From positions 444,109 to 508,108 of the forward strand of contig JAWLGP010000001.1 of NCBI GenBank assembly GCA_041685045.1: 64,000 nt of DNA. Reading direction: 5' to 3'. Shown here one piece after another: positions 18,397 to 27,507 of this stretch (positions within the stretch are counted from its first letter, which is position 1; every line of letters begins with the position of its first letter). Origin of the DNA: Thiohalomonas sp041685045. GTDB taxonomy: Bacteria; Pseudomonadota; Gammaproteobacteria; Thiohalomonadales; Thiohalomonadaceae. Under the pieces are notes generated by a model, which saw only the letters and a list, made by a program, of their open reading frames with translations, was not told where the DNA came from and ran no database searches. The position numbers and the translations under genes were made by a program.

Positions 18397-19343
18397 GCGC
18401 CAGCAGTGCCGCTGCCCTGTTCCAGGCGCTGCTGTACCTGGCGGCGGCGCCGCTGCTCGTGGGCTGGATCCGAAAGGTCAAGGCGCGTCTGCAGAACCGG
18501 CGCGGCCCGGCGCTGCTGCAGCCCTACCGCGACCTGCGCAAGCTGCTGGCCAAGGAGGTGCGCGTAGCCCATACCGCCTCGCCGCTGTTCAGCGCCGCGC
18601 CCTACATCGTCTTTGTCGCCACCTGGATGGCGGCGGCCACCGTGCCGCTGGTGGCGGTCAACCTGCCGACCGCGGCGGTTGCCGACATCATCGTCCTGGT
18701 GGGTCTGTTGGCCCTGGCGCGTTTTTTCCTCGCACTGGCCGGCATGGACGTGGGCACCGCCTTCGGCGGCATGGGCGCCTCCCGGGAAATGCTGGTCTCG
18801 TCGCTCGCCGAGCCGGCCATGCTGATGGCCGTGTTCACCCTCGCCATGACTGCCCACAGCACCAACCTGGCCAGCGTCATCGACTTCCAGCTCAGCTCGG
18901 ACTTCGCGCTGCGGCCCTCGTTCCTGTTCGCCCTCGGCGGGCTGATCCTGGTGGCCCTGGCCGAGACCGGCCGCATCCCGGTGGACAATCCGGCCACCCA
19001 CCTGGAGCTGACCATGATTCACGAAGCGATGCTGCTGGAGTACTCCGGCCGCCACCTGGCGCTGATGGAGTGGGCGGCGCAGATCAAGCTGGTGCTCTAC
19101 GGCGCCCTGATCGCCAACATCTTCTTCCCCTGGGGCATCGCCCAGAGCTTCGCCCCGGCGGCGCTGGGCCTCGGTATCGCCGCCATCGCCGCCAAGCTGC
19201 TGTTGCTGGGGGCGGCGCTGGCGGTCGGCGAGTCGGTGCTGGCCAAGATGCGGCTGTTCCGCGCCCCGGCGTTCCTGAACCTGGCGCTGCTGCTGGCCCT
19301 GCTCGGCCTGCTCAGTCACGTCATCCTGGAGGTGGGGGCATGA
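18381..19343 (+). CDS. hyfC: Hydrogenase-4 subunit C-like (NuoH-like) membrane protein
   Basis: The 320-residue NuoH/HycD/HyfC protein anchors the soluble arm to the membrane. Recognisable features are RRGPALLQPYRDLRKLL near residue 39, the FGGMGASREM loop, ETGRIPVDNPATHLELTMIHE, and eight or so helices. The glutamates in the last two stretches belong to the conserved quinone/proton channel region of the family. It overlaps hyfB at its start and hyfE at its stop (ATGA). Confidence 0.93.
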   Translation: MDHLVSASSAAALFQALLYLAAAPLLVGWIRKVKARLQNRRGPALLQPYRDLRKLLAKEVRVAHTASPLFSAAPYIVFVATWMAAATVPLVAVNLPTAAVADIIVLVGLLALARFFLALAGMDVGTAFGGMGASREMLVSSLAEPAMLMAVFTLAMTAHSTNLASVIDFQLSSDFALRPSFLFALGGLILVALAETGRIPVDNPATHLELTMIHEAMLLEYSGRHLALMEWAAQIKLVLYGALIANIFFPWGIAQSFAPAALGLGIAAIAAKLLLLGAALAVGESVLAKMRLFRAPAFLNLALLLALLGLLSHVILEVGA

Positions 19344-20104
19344 GCCTGACAACCCTGCCGCTGCTGCAGCAGTTCGTGCTGGTCCTGGCGGCCCTGGTGC
19401 TGTTCACCTCCTTCGTGCTGCTCTCCCAGGCCCGTCTGGTCTCGGCGATCCACGCTTTCGCCTGGCAGGGCGGACTAGCGGCGGCAGTCACCACCGTGGT
19501 GGCGGCTGCGGGCGGGTCTACCCACCTCTACTTCTCGGCGCTGCTCACCTTCGCCCTCAAGGCGGTCTTGATCCCCTGGATGCTGCACCGGCTGATCCGT
19601 CGCCTGGAGCTGGAGCGCTACGTGGAGTCGCTGCGCTGGCCGGCCCTGGCCAACATGGCGGCGGTGGTGCTGGTGATCTTCAGCTACTGGCTAGTGCTGC
19701 CCATGGTGCAGCAGGAGCTCGCCTTTACCCGCAACATCGTCGCCATCAGCCTCGCCGTGGTGCTGATCGGCCTGTGGATGATGGTGGTGCGCCAGCAGGC
19801 GGTGGCCCAGGTGCTCGGCTTCATGTCCATGGAGAACGGCCTGTTCCTCGCCGCCGTTTCCGCCACCGCCGGCATGCCGCTGGTGGTGGAGCTGGGGGTC
19901 GCCTTCGACGTGCTGGTGGCGATGGTGTTGTTCGGGGTGTTCTTCTTCCAGATCCGCCAGAGCATCGACTCCCTCGACGTGGACCGGCTGAACCGGCTCA
20001 CCGAGACGGCGGAAGAAGAGGCGGCGGGGGCCGAATTCGACGCCACGCCCCGCCGGTCGCAGCCGACCGCCGCGCGTCCGGCAGCCATGGCGGAGGGCGA
20101 ATGA
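19340..20104 (+). CDS. hyfE: Hydrogenase-4 subunit E-like (NuoK-related) membrane protein
   Basis: The 254-residue protein starts at the ATG overlapping the hyfC stop (ATGA). It has about seven helices; the C-terminal half contains the NuoK-like FMSMENGLFLAAVSATAGMP stretch with a conserved glutamate. The last 40 residues form a hydrophilic tail rich in E, A and P. HyfE supplies the small membrane subunit of the complex. The stop overlaps hyfF by 4 bases. Confidence 0.9.
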   Translation: MSLTTLPLLQQFVLVLAALVLFTSFVLLSQARLVSAIHAFAWQGGLAAAVTTVVAAAGGSTHLYFSALLTFALKAVLIPWMLHRLIRRLELERYVESLRWPALANMAAVVLVIFSYWLVLPMVQQELAFTRNIVAISLAVVLIGLWMMVVRQQAVAQVLGFMSMENGLFLAAVSATAGMPLVVELGVAFDVLVAMVLFGVFFFQIRQSIDSLDVDRLNRLTETAEEEAAGAEFDATPRRSQPTAARPAAMAEGE

Positions 20105-21573
20105 ACGCACTGCTCGTCACCCTGCTCGCCCCGGTCGCTGGCGCTCTCGCCCTGGCAGTTCTGCGCCCGCTGCGCTGGTCCGGCTGGGTCAACACCGCCG
20201 TCTCCGCGCTCACCTTCGCCGCCTCCGCGGCGCTCGCCTGGCAGGTGGCCGAGGCGGGCGAGGTGGCCGGCTACAGCTTCCGGGTGGACGCCTTCAACGT
20301 CTACCTGGTGGTGCTGACCGCCTTCGTCGGCCTGACCACCTCGATCTTCTCCCGCCCCTACATGCGCCACGTCTGCGAGACCGGGATGACCACCGAGCGG
20401 GGCATGCGCATCTACCATGCCATGTACCAGGCCTTCATGTTCACCATGCTGCTGGCCCTCACCACCGATAACCTCGGCGTGCTGTGGGTGGCGGTGGAGG
20501 GTGCGACCCTGGCGACGGTGCTGCTGGTCTCGCTGTACCGGACCGCGGAGGCGGTGGAGGCGGCCTGGAAGTACTTCGTGCTGTGCGGCGTCGGTATCGC
20601 CCTCGCCCTGTTCGGCACCGTGCTCACCTACTTTGCCGCCCAGCAGGTGGTGGCCGATCCCGCCGCCGGGCTCACCTGGAGCATCCTGTTCGCCCAGGCC
20701 GGCGACCTGGAGCCCTCCGTGATGGGCCTCGCCTTCGTCTTCCTGCTGGTGGGCTACGGCACCAAGGTGGGGCTGGTGCCGATGCACCAGTGGCTACCGG
20801 ACGCGCACTCCGAAGGCCCCACGCCGATGTCGGCGGTGCTCTCCGGCCTGCTGTTGAACGTCGCCCTCTATGCCGTGGTACGCCTCAAAATGCTGGTGGA
20901 CGGCTCCCTGGCCGCCACCGCCTCGCCGCACATGGCCGGCCAGCTGCTGATGGGCTTCGGCCTGGTGTCGTTCCTGGTGGCCGGGCTGTTCCTGCACCGC
21001 CAGCGCGACATCAAGCGCATGTTCAGCTACTCCTCCATCGAGCATATGGGGCTGATGACCTTCGCCTTCGGCCTCGGCGGGCCGCTCGCCACCTTCGGTG
21101 CGCTGCTGCACATGCTGGTCCACTCGCTCACCAAATCGGCGATCTTCATCACCGTGGGCCACGCCGCCCACATCGCCGGCACCCAGACCATCGACAAGAT
21201 CCGCGGCCTGATCCGCACCCAGCCGGCGGTGGGCTGGTCCCTGCTGCTGGGGGTGGCCGCCATTGCCGGCTTCCCGCCGTTCGGGGTGTTCACCAGCGAA
21301 TTTCTGCTGCTCACCGCTACCATGCAGAGCCAGCCCTGGCTCACCGTCGCCCTGCTGAGCGGGCTCGCCATCGCCTTTGCCGGACTGTTCCGCCACCTGC
21401 ACCCGATGGTCTACGGCCCGGCCCCCGAAGGGCAGGGTCCGGTGCGGGCCAACATGCTGCCGGTGCTGATCCACCTGGGACTCGTGCTGTGGCTCGGGCT
21501 CTCCATCCCGGCCTTCCTGGCCGGCTGGCTCGATCGGGCCACGCAACTGATCACGGGGGCCCACCTGCTATGA
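20101..21573 (+). CDS. hyfF: Hydrogenase-4 subunit F-like (NuoN/L-like) membrane protein
   Basis: A second antiporter-like subunit, 490 residues, starting at the ATG that overlaps the hyfE stop. Core motifs: LWVAVEGATLATVLLVSLY with the conserved glutamate, GYGTKVGLVPMHQWLPDAHSEGPTPMSAVLSG, the helix ending HRQRDIKRMFSYSSIEHMGLM, and a later lysine in HMLVHSLTKSAIFI. With HyfB it gives the complex two potential ion-translocating subunits. It overlaps hyfG by 4 bases. Confidence 0.92.
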   Translation: MNALLVTLLAPVAGALALAVLRPLRWSGWVNTAVSALTFAASAALAWQVAEAGEVAGYSFRVDAFNVYLVVLTAFVGLTTSIFSRPYMRHVCETGMTTERGMRIYHAMYQAFMFTMLLALTTDNLGVLWVAVEGATLATVLLVSLYRTAEAVEAAWKYFVLCGVGIALALFGTVLTYFAAQQVVADPAAGLTWSILFAQAGDLEPSVMGLAFVFLLVGYGTKVGLVPMHQWLPDAHSEGPTPMSAVLSGLLLNVALYAVVRLKMLVDGSLAATASPHMAGQLLMGFGLVSFLVAGLFLHRQRDIKRMFSYSSIEHMGLMTFAFGLGGPLATFGALLHMLVHSLTKSAIFITVGHAAHIAGTQTIDKIRGLIRTQPAVGWSLLLGVAAIAGFPPFGVFTSEFLLLTATMQSQPWLTVALLSGLAIAFAGLFRHLHPMVYGPAPEGQGPVRANMLPVLIHLGLVLWLGLSIPAFLAGWLDRATQLITGAHLL

Positions 21574-23150
21574 GCGCCTTCGACTGGCTCGGCGAATACC
21601 TGGCCCGGCTGGAGGACGAGCATGTGCTGGTCCGCTCCGGCGATCGCGGCCTCGCCCCGGCCCACCGGCTGCGGCTCGACCTCGAGGACTGGGCCAGTGC
21701 GGCGCGGGTGGCGGCGGCATTCGGCTGCCGTTACGCCGCGGTGTGGGGCGACCCTGCCGAGGGGGCGGTCACGATTCGCGCCTGCCTCGCCTACCAGGGC
21801 ACCTATCTGGTGCTGGAGACCGAGGTGCCCCTGCGCCACCCCGTGCTCGCCTCGCACACCCCGCACTTCCCCAGTGCCGACCGCCTCGAGCGTCACCTGC
21901 AGGACCTGTGCGGCATCGCCTTCATCGACCACCCGGACGGCCGCCGCTGGACCCGCCACCAGGCCTGGGCCGAAGGGGCCTACCCGCTGCGGGTCGATTT
22001 CCCCGCGGCCGGCCAGTCGCCCGGCCGCGCCCCGGCCGATGCCGACTATCCGTTCGTGCGCATACACGGCAGCGGGGTCTACGAGATCCCGGTCGGCCCG
22101 GTTCACGCCGGCATCATCGAGCCCGGCCACTTCCGCTTTCAGGCGGTGGGCGAGGAGGTGCTGAAGCTGGAAGAACGGCTCGGCTACGTGCACAAGGGGA
22201 TCGAGAAGATCGCGGTGGGCCGCGACCCGCAAGCGCTGGCGCGCCTCGCCGGGCGCGTCTCCGGCGACACCACCGTGGCCCACACCTGGGCCGCCTGCCA
22301 GGCGATGGAGCGGGCCACCGGCTGTCCCGTCCCTGCCCGCGCCAACGCCCTGCGCGGCCTGCTCGCCGAGCGCGAACGCATCGCCAACCACCTCGGCGAC
22401 ATCGGCGCCATCTGCAACGACGTCGGCTTCGCCTTCGCCCACGTCCAGTGCGCCCGCCTGCGCGAGCAGTGGCAGCGCCGCAGCCACGCCCTGTTCGGCC
22501 ATCGCCTGCTGATGGACGTGGTCATCCCCGGCGGCGTCACCCGCGACCTGAGCGAGGCCGATGCCGCGCAACTGCGCGACGATCACGCCGCCCTGCGCCG
22601 CGCCATCGAGCCGCTGTTCGATATCATCGACGACCACCCGTCGCTGGAGGACCGCCTGCTCACCACCGGCCGCCTGAGCGCGGACGACGCCCGCACCCTG
22701 GGCTGCACCGGCTATGTCGGCAAGGCCAGCGGCCAGGACTATGACGTGCGCCGCGACAGCCCTTACGCTCCCTACGCCGGCATGGCGGTCAGCGTCCCGG
22801 TGTTCGGCGATGGCGACGTCGCCGCCCGCGTGCGGGTACGCATGGACGAGATCCGGATCAGCCTGGACCTCATGGACCGCCTGCTGGAGGCCCTGCCGGC
22901 CGGACCCATCGCCGTCCCGCTGCCCCCGGCCGCAGAAACCGCCGGCCTCGGCATCGTCGAAGCCTGGCGCGGCGAGCTAATCACCTATATCCGCTTCGAC
23001 GAAAACGGCCGCATCGCCCGCTACTTCCCCCGCGACCCCAGCTGGTTCACCTGGCCGGCGCTGGAGCGGCTCATCCACGGCAACATCGTCCCGGACTTCC
23101 CGGTCTGCAACAAATCCGTCAACGGCTCGTATTCGGGGCAGGACTTGTGA
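21570..23150 (+). CDS. hyfG: Hydrogenase-4 large subunit-like protein (NuoC-NuoD fusion) lacking NiFe ligands
   Basis: The 526-residue protein has an N-terminal NuoC-like domain (about 1-150) and a NuoD/large-subunit domain (from about 160, GVYEIPVGPVHAGIIEPGHFRF). In real NiFe hydrogenases the large subunit has RxCGxC near the start and DPCxxC at the end. Here the first motif reads R229-V-S-G-D-T234, so both cysteines are gone, and the C-terminus reads PDFPVCNKSVNGSYSGQDL with no CxxC. It cannot hold a NiFe site. This matches the Ehr class (energy-converting hydrogenase related complexes), whose physiological reaction is not settled. Confidence 0.9.
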   Translation: MSAFDWLGEYLARLEDEHVLVRSGDRGLAPAHRLRLDLEDWASAARVAAAFGCRYAAVWGDPAEGAVTIRACLAYQGTYLVLETEVPLRHPVLASHTPHFPSADRLERHLQDLCGIAFIDHPDGRRWTRHQAWAEGAYPLRVDFPAAGQSPGRAPADADYPFVRIHGSGVYEIPVGPVHAGIIEPGHFRFQAVGEEVLKLEERLGYVHKGIEKIAVGRDPQALARLAGRVSGDTTVAHTWAACQAMERATGCPVPARANALRGLLAERERIANHLGDIGAICNDVGFAFAHVQCARLREQWQRRSHALFGHRLLMDVVIPGGVTRDLSEADAAQLRDDHAALRRAIEPLFDIIDDHPSLEDRLLTTGRLSADDARTLGCTGYVGKASGQDYDVRRDSPYAPYAGMAVSVPVFGDGDVAARVRVRMDEIRISLDLMDRLLEALPAGPIAVPLPPAAETAGLGIVEAWRGELITYIRFDENGRIARYFPRDPSWFTWPALERLIHGNIVPDFPVCNKSVNGSYSGQDL

Positions 23151-23162
23151 TGGGAAAGATCT

Positions 23163-23290
23163 CAACGCAAAGGCGCGAAGACGCAAAGGGCGCAAAGATT
23201 GTTAGCGAAAGTAGGATGGGCAAAGCCTGCGTGCCCATCAGCGTGCCTGAACCTAATCGATATCTTTCGCGTCTTTGCGCCTTTGCGTTG
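23163..23290. repeat. Inverted pair of the CAACGCAAAGGCGC repeat with nested hairpin
   Basis: The left arm 23163-23188 (CAACGCAAAGGCGCGAAGAC...) and the right arm 23268-23290 are nearly exact reverse complements. Between them lies a second unit of the type GTAGGATGGGC...GCCCATC (23210-23239). The block separates hyfG from hyfI inside an operon whose other genes overlap, so it looks like an insertion or a processing hairpin. Confidence 0.75.
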
Positions 23291-23313
23291 AAAGCTTTTC
23301 AGCAGGAGCCCCC

Positions 23314-23820
23314 ATGTTCCGGATCCTGAAACAGGCCCTGACCATCGGCATCGTTACCGAGCCGGCCCCCACCGACGGGGAACTGGAACAGGTCGGCGCC
23401 GAACTGCGCCGCCGCATCGACGCCCGCTTCGGTCGCAGCCTCGCCATCCGCCAGGTCGACGCCGGCTCCTGCAACGGCTGCGAGCTGGAGATCCACGCCC
23501 TCAACAACCCCTACCACGACGTCGAACGTTTCGGCGTCCACTTCGTCGCCTCCCCCCGCCACGCCGACGCCCTCCTCGTTACCGGGCCCGTCTCCCGCCA
23601 CATGGAAACCGCCCTACGCCGCACCTGGCGCGCCACGCCCTCGCCCAAGTGGGTGATCGCCGCCGGCACCTGCGCCTGCGACGGGGGGGAATTCGGGGTG
23701 TCTTACGCGAGCTGTGGGGCGGTAGAAAGGGTCATCCCCGTCGATGTGCAGATCCCCGGCTGCCCACCGACCCCCATCGATTTGATGAAAGGCCTGCTTG
23801 CGGCCATCAAAGAGGACTGA
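23314..23820 (+). CDS. hyfI: Hydrogenase-4 subunit I-like (NuoB-like) [4Fe-4S] protein
   Basis: The 168-residue NuoB/HycG/HyfI protein carries the N2-type cluster ligands: SCNGCE, GTCACDGG and IPGCPP, with the usual CGAVE segment between. It would pass electrons next to the HyfG active cavity. The start at 23314 has AGGAGCC upstream; the open frame further 5' lies in the repeat and is not family-like. No HyfH (NuoI-like), HyfA or formate dehydrogenase gene is present. The preceding 164 bases are occupied mainly by the inverted repeat. Confidence 0.93.
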   Translation: MFRILKQALTIGIVTEPAPTDGELEQVGAELRRRIDARFGRSLAIRQVDAGSCNGCELEIHALNNPYHDVERFGVHFVASPRHADALLVTGPVSRHMETALRRTWRATPSPKWVIAAGTCACDGGEFGVSYASCGAVERVIPVDVQIPGCPPTPIDLMKGLLAAIKED

Positions 23821-24033
23821 CCGCTAAGTTACCGTTGTCCGCCCGAAGCACGAGTTGCTGTGATGGGTGCTCAACAGCCGCCACGGAGTGGCAAGGATCT
23901 CTTCGTGGCGTCCAGGCAACGCTCACCCCCTTGCCCCTTGCCCGACCCGATACCCCGCCCTGTCCGCTTGTGTGTCATCTGCCTGAAGTTAGAATGGATC
24001 GGCTATCGAACGGATGCAGGAACCTAAAAACAG

Positions 24034-26676
24034 ATGACTTGGCGACTGATCGCAGGGCTGATCGCGATGTTGGGCATATCCGCGGCATGGGCGGCGGACC
24101 CGGTGAGCGATGCGCTCGCGGAGATGGTCGAACACCACCGGCAGATGATCGTTCTGCTTGAGGGGGTGGAGGAGGGAGACCCGGACAATGAGCGGATCTT
24201 TGCGGCGCGCAACCAGTATGCGCGTAAGCTCGACACTTCCGAGTGGCTGACGCAGCAGGCCGAGCAGGCGCCGCCCGAGCGCAGTGTGTCGGATCTCGTC
24301 GCGCGCTTTCTCGACGGCACGCCGACATTGCACGATGCAGACAAGCTGGCCTTCGGAGACCTCTTGGACGACCTGCTCCTGATTGAGAGCGAACGGGACG
24401 CCCCGGCCTCGCTGGTTGGCGATCTGCAGCGGCTCACGGCGGAACTCGATGCCATACTCGCGACGTACCGTAAAGAGATTGGCGCGCTCTACGCGCGGCT
24501 CGGGGTGCGTGGCGAAAAAACACGGGAGGCCTGGTCCGACTACATCGCATCGCTGCATACCCTCTATTCAGCCGAGCAGTTGGTCGAGGCGTTCCGCCGC
24601 GAGCGGCCGCTGCTCAACGAGGAACGCACGCGCAGCGGCGCTCCTGCAAAAAAGGACCCGACCCTACTCTGGGGCCTCGGGCTGCCGGAGAAGACCGTCG
24701 TCCTTACCTTTGACGACGGGCCCCACCGTTCGCGCACCGATGCCGTGCTCGACGTGCTCAAGCGATACCAGGTCCACGGCTACTTCTTTTCGGTCGGACG
24801 CAAGCTGGGTAAGTTGAGCGCAGACGGCAAGCCCACCCTGACCCGCGACGCGAAGGTGGCCAAGCGTGTGATCGCCGAGGGCCACGTGATCGCCAATCAC
24901 AGTTTCAGCCACCCGGTGCTGACCAAGCTCAAGCCCGCCGATCAGGCAGAGGAGTTGATCCGTACGAACGCGATGATCGCCGCTATCGCCAAGCAGAAGG
25001 CGACGTTCTTCCGCCCGCCCTACGGCTCGAAGGACAAGACGCTGCTCGAAGCCGCCAAGGCGGAGGGGATGAGCGCGGTCATGTGGAACATCGACTCGAT
25101 GGATTGGGCGGACCCGGTCCCCGAATCGATCGTGCGTCGCATCCTGGAGCAGCTAGAGAAGCAACAGCGGGGCATTGTGCTGTTCCACGACATCCACAAG
25201 CCTACCGTTGCCGCCCTTCCGCTGCTGCTGGACGAGTTGAACAAGCGGGGTTTTCGGGTTGTTGCACTCGACGGCGGTGCGTTTGCGGGCGGCGGAACGG
25301 GAGTTCCCTTCGTTGCGGAGGAGAAGCCCAAGCCTCTCTATGGCAACAGTTGGGCCGTGGTGATCGGAATAAACGACTACACCCATTGGCCGAAGCTGCG
25401 CTATGCCGTCAATGATGCTCGTTCGGTAGCTGAGTTGCTGCGCACGCGGCTCGGGTTCCCGGCCGCGAACGTCATCGAGCTGTATGACGCCGAGGCGACT
25501 CGCGAGCGTATCGTGCAGCTCCTCGGCGACCAGCTGTCGGACCCGAAGAAGGTCGGGCCCGAAGACCGTGTGTTCATCTTTTTCGCCGGCCACGGCATAA
25601 CGCGGGGGCTGCCGTCCGGGCGCGATCTCGGCTACATCATCCCGGTCGATGCGGACGGCGAACATTATCAGGCGCGCGCCATCAGTATGAGCCACCTGGA
25701 CGACTTTTCGGAGCTGATCCCGGCGAAGCACGTCTACTACGTGATGGACAGTTGCTACAGTGGCCTGGCCCTTACCAGGGCCGGGGGCCGTGCCGAACAG
25801 TCGGACAACTACCTGACCGAGATCACCCGTCGGCGCGCACGCCAGATCCTCACGGCCGGCGGCGCAGACCAGCAGGTCGCCGACGGAGGTCCTGGCGGCC
25901 ATTCCATCTTCACGTGGACCCTGCTGCAGGGGCTCGAGGGGCTGGCCGATGCGGACGGCAACGGCTTCGTCACCGCGGCCGAACTGGGGACCTATGTGGC
26001 ACCGGTCGTCTCCAGCTATGCGGAGCAGACACCGGCGTTCGGCAACCTCGTAGGCAGCGAGGGCGGCGAATTCGTCTTTCAGGTGGATTCGACCAACCTC
26101 GCCGCCATCAACGAACAGTTGGAAGCCGAGACGCGCCGGCTGGAGGACGAGTTGCAGGCGCTGCGCACGGAGACCAAGGACAAGCTTCGCAAGCGCCTCG
26201 AACTGCAACTGGCACTGAGCCGAGAAGCGGGTGGCGAGTCGAAGGTAACCCGTTCGGCGGCGCTGGACGACCGAGAGCTGACCGAGGAACGTATCCGCCA
26301 GGCGCGCCGGCTCAACGCGTCCGCCCTGCAATACCTTTCGGAAAACCGCTACGAACAGGCTCTAGCCGAGCTAGGGCAGGCGGCCGAACTCAATCCATAC
26401 AATCCGACGATCCTCAACAACTACGGCTTCGTTCTCAGCAAGCTGGAGCGGCACGAGGAGGCGTTGGTTTGGTACGACAAAACGGTTGAACTGGAGCCTG
26501 AGCGCAAAGTCGTCTACCTGAACCTCGGTGACTCCCTGATGGCACTGGGTCGCACCGAAGAGGCGGCCACACACTATGAGCGCTACCTACAGCTGTTTCC
26601 GTCGTCGCCGAAGGCGGCCGATATCAGGGAGCTGCTGGCCGGCATTGCAACGCAATCCGTTACACACGAGCGCTGA
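24034..26676 (+). CDS. Polysaccharide deacetylase - caspase (C14) - TPR fusion protein, exported
   Basis: The 880-residue protein has a signal peptide (1-21, ending AWA-A) and a helical region to about 205. A NodB-type deacetylase domain follows (220-415): FDDG 226-229, HSFSH 289-293, RPPYGS 327-332 and HDIH 385-388, all metal and catalytic residues present. Next is a caspase-like C14 domain (about 435-690) with catalytic H520 in FAGHG and C574 in DSCYSG. A coiled coil (about 700-745) and three TPR-like repeats (about 754-870) complete it. Both enzyme domains look intact. It stands alone, 213 bases after hyfI, with no obvious operon partner. Substrates are unknown; a periplasmic carbohydrate and protease role is an inference. 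Confidence 0.88.
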   Translation: MTWRLIAGLIAMLGISAAWAADPVSDALAEMVEHHRQMIVLLEGVEEGDPDNERIFAARNQYARKLDTSEWLTQQAEQAPPERSVSDLVARFLDGTPTLHDADKLAFGDLLDDLLLIESERDAPASLVGDLQRLTAELDAILATYRKEIGALYARLGVRGEKTREAWSDYIASLHTLYSAEQLVEAFRRERPLLNEERTRSGAPAKKDPTLLWGLGLPEKTVVLTFDDGPHRSRTDAVLDVLKRYQVHGYFFSVGRKLGKLSADGKPTLTRDAKVAKRVIAEGHVIANHSFSHPVLTKLKPADQAEELIRTNAMIAAIAKQKATFFRPPYGSKDKTLLEAAKAEGMSAVMWNIDSMDWADPVPESIVRRILEQLEKQQRGIVLFHDIHKPTVAALPLLLDELNKRGFRVVALDGGAFAGGGTGVPFVAEEKPKPLYGNSWAVVIGINDYTHWPKLRYAVNDARSVAELLRTRLGFPAANVIELYDAEATRERIVQLLGDQLSDPKKVGPEDRVFIFFAGHGITRGLPSGRDLGYIIPVDADGEHYQARAISMSHLDDFSELIPAKHVYYVMDSCYSGLALTRAGGRAEQSDNYLTEITRRRARQILTAGGADQQVADGGPGGHSIFTWTLLQGLEGLADADGNGFVTAAELGTYVAPVVSSYAEQTPAFGNLVGSEGGEFVFQVDSTNLAAINEQLEAETRRLEDELQALRTETKDKLRKRLELQLALSREAGGESKVTRSAALDDRELTEERIRQARRLNASALQYLSENRYEQALAELGQAAELNPYNPTILNNYGFVLSKLERHEEALVWYDKTVELEPERKVVYLNLGDSLMALGRTEEAATHYERYLQLFPSSPKAADIRELLAGIATQSVTHER

Positions 26677-26831
26677 GAGACGAAGGGGCAGCGTTGGCTT
26701 GATAAAGGGGTCGGTGAGGACAAAAACATTGATGCTGGCATCCCCCGTTTGGAAGCCGCGAGCCGGCATGAAGAACGGCAGTTGACTCGGTGTTTGAATG
26801 CCGATCCGTTACATCAGCTCTGTTTAACTTC

Positions 26832-26836
26832 GGAGG
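26832..26836 (+). promoter_or_regulatory. Ribosome binding site deciding the acetyltransferase start
   Basis: GGAGG lies 5 bases upstream of the ATG at 26842, which supports that start over the longer in-frame opening from 26749. Confidence 0.65.
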
Positions 26837-26841
26837 AATCT

Positions 26842-27483
26842 ATGCACGGACCAAGCCCAACCAACAAACACCCGATGGTCGGATTCCCGCAGGTTTGTTT
26901 CATCAAGAATACCGTGCGAAACCCGAATATCGTCGTAGGCGACTACACCTACTACGACGATCCTGATGACTCCGAAAACTTTGAGCGCAACGTGCTCTAT
27001 CATTTCCCGTTCATCGGCGACAAGCTGATCATCGGGAAGTTCTGCGCCATTGCCCGTGGCGTCAAATTCGTTATGAACGGGGCGAATCACAAGCTGTCCG
27101 GGATCTCCACCTACCCGTTTCAGATTTTTGGAAATGGCTGGGAACAGGTGATGCCGAGCATGGATGAGCTGCCGTACAAAGGCGATACGGTCATCGGCAA
27201 TGACGTCTGGATCGGTTATGACGCGCTGGTTATGCCGGGTGTAAAAATTGGCAATGGCGCTGTCATTGCGTCCCGATCGGTTGTCATAGGCGACGTCCCT
27301 GCGTACACGATCATGGGAGGCAATCCGGCCAAACCTGTTAAGCCCCGATTTTCGCCCGAGCTGATAGATGTTCTGGAGGAAATTGCCTGGTGGGACTGGC
27401 CGATCGAGAGAATCACACAATATCTGAAAGTTATCGTTTCCGGCGATGTCGAGGCACTGCGCAAGTGCGCTCCGAAAGCTTAA
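26842..27483 (+). CDS. Vat/CatB-type hexapeptide-repeat acetyltransferase
   Basis: The 213-residue left-handed beta-helix acyltransferase has the xenobiotic acetyltransferase layout: GKFCAIARGVKFVMNGANHKLSGISTYPF with the catalytic histidine in NHK, then GNDVWIGYDALVMPGVKIGNGAVIASRSVV and the closing GGNPAKPVKPRF. Length and motifs match the Vat/CatB family that acetylates streptogramins or chloramphenicol, but chromosomal members often have other, unknown substrates. Resistance should not be assumed. It is monocistronic in a more A+T-rich patch (26.7-28.3 kb), which suggests acquisition. Confidence 0.9.
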   Translation: MHGPSPTNKHPMVGFPQVCFIKNTVRNPNIVVGDYTYYDDPDDSENFERNVLYHFPFIGDKLIIGKFCAIARGVKFVMNGANHKLSGISTYPFQIFGNGWEQVMPSMDELPYKGDTVIGNDVWIGYDALVMPGVKIGNGAVIASRSVVIGDVPAYTIMGGNPAKPVKPRFSPELIDVLEEIAWWDWPIERITQYLKVIVSGDVEALRKCAPKA

Positions 27484-27507
27484 TGGCCGAAGTGATCAGT
27501 CAGAATG

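Noticed and set aside
21411..22637. A 408-residue minus-strand frame opposite hyfF/hyfG
   Set aside because: Shadow of the hyf-like genes; composition is low complexity.
16393..23820. Calling the hyf-like operon a functional hydrogenase or formate hydrogenlyase
   Set aside because: The large subunit lacks the NiFe cysteines, and no maturation or formate dehydrogenase genes are present.
26842..27483. Calling the Vat/CatB-like gene an antibiotic resistance gene
   Set aside because: Fold and motifs fit, but many chromosomal family members act on other substrates, and nothing nearby suggests a resistance cassette.
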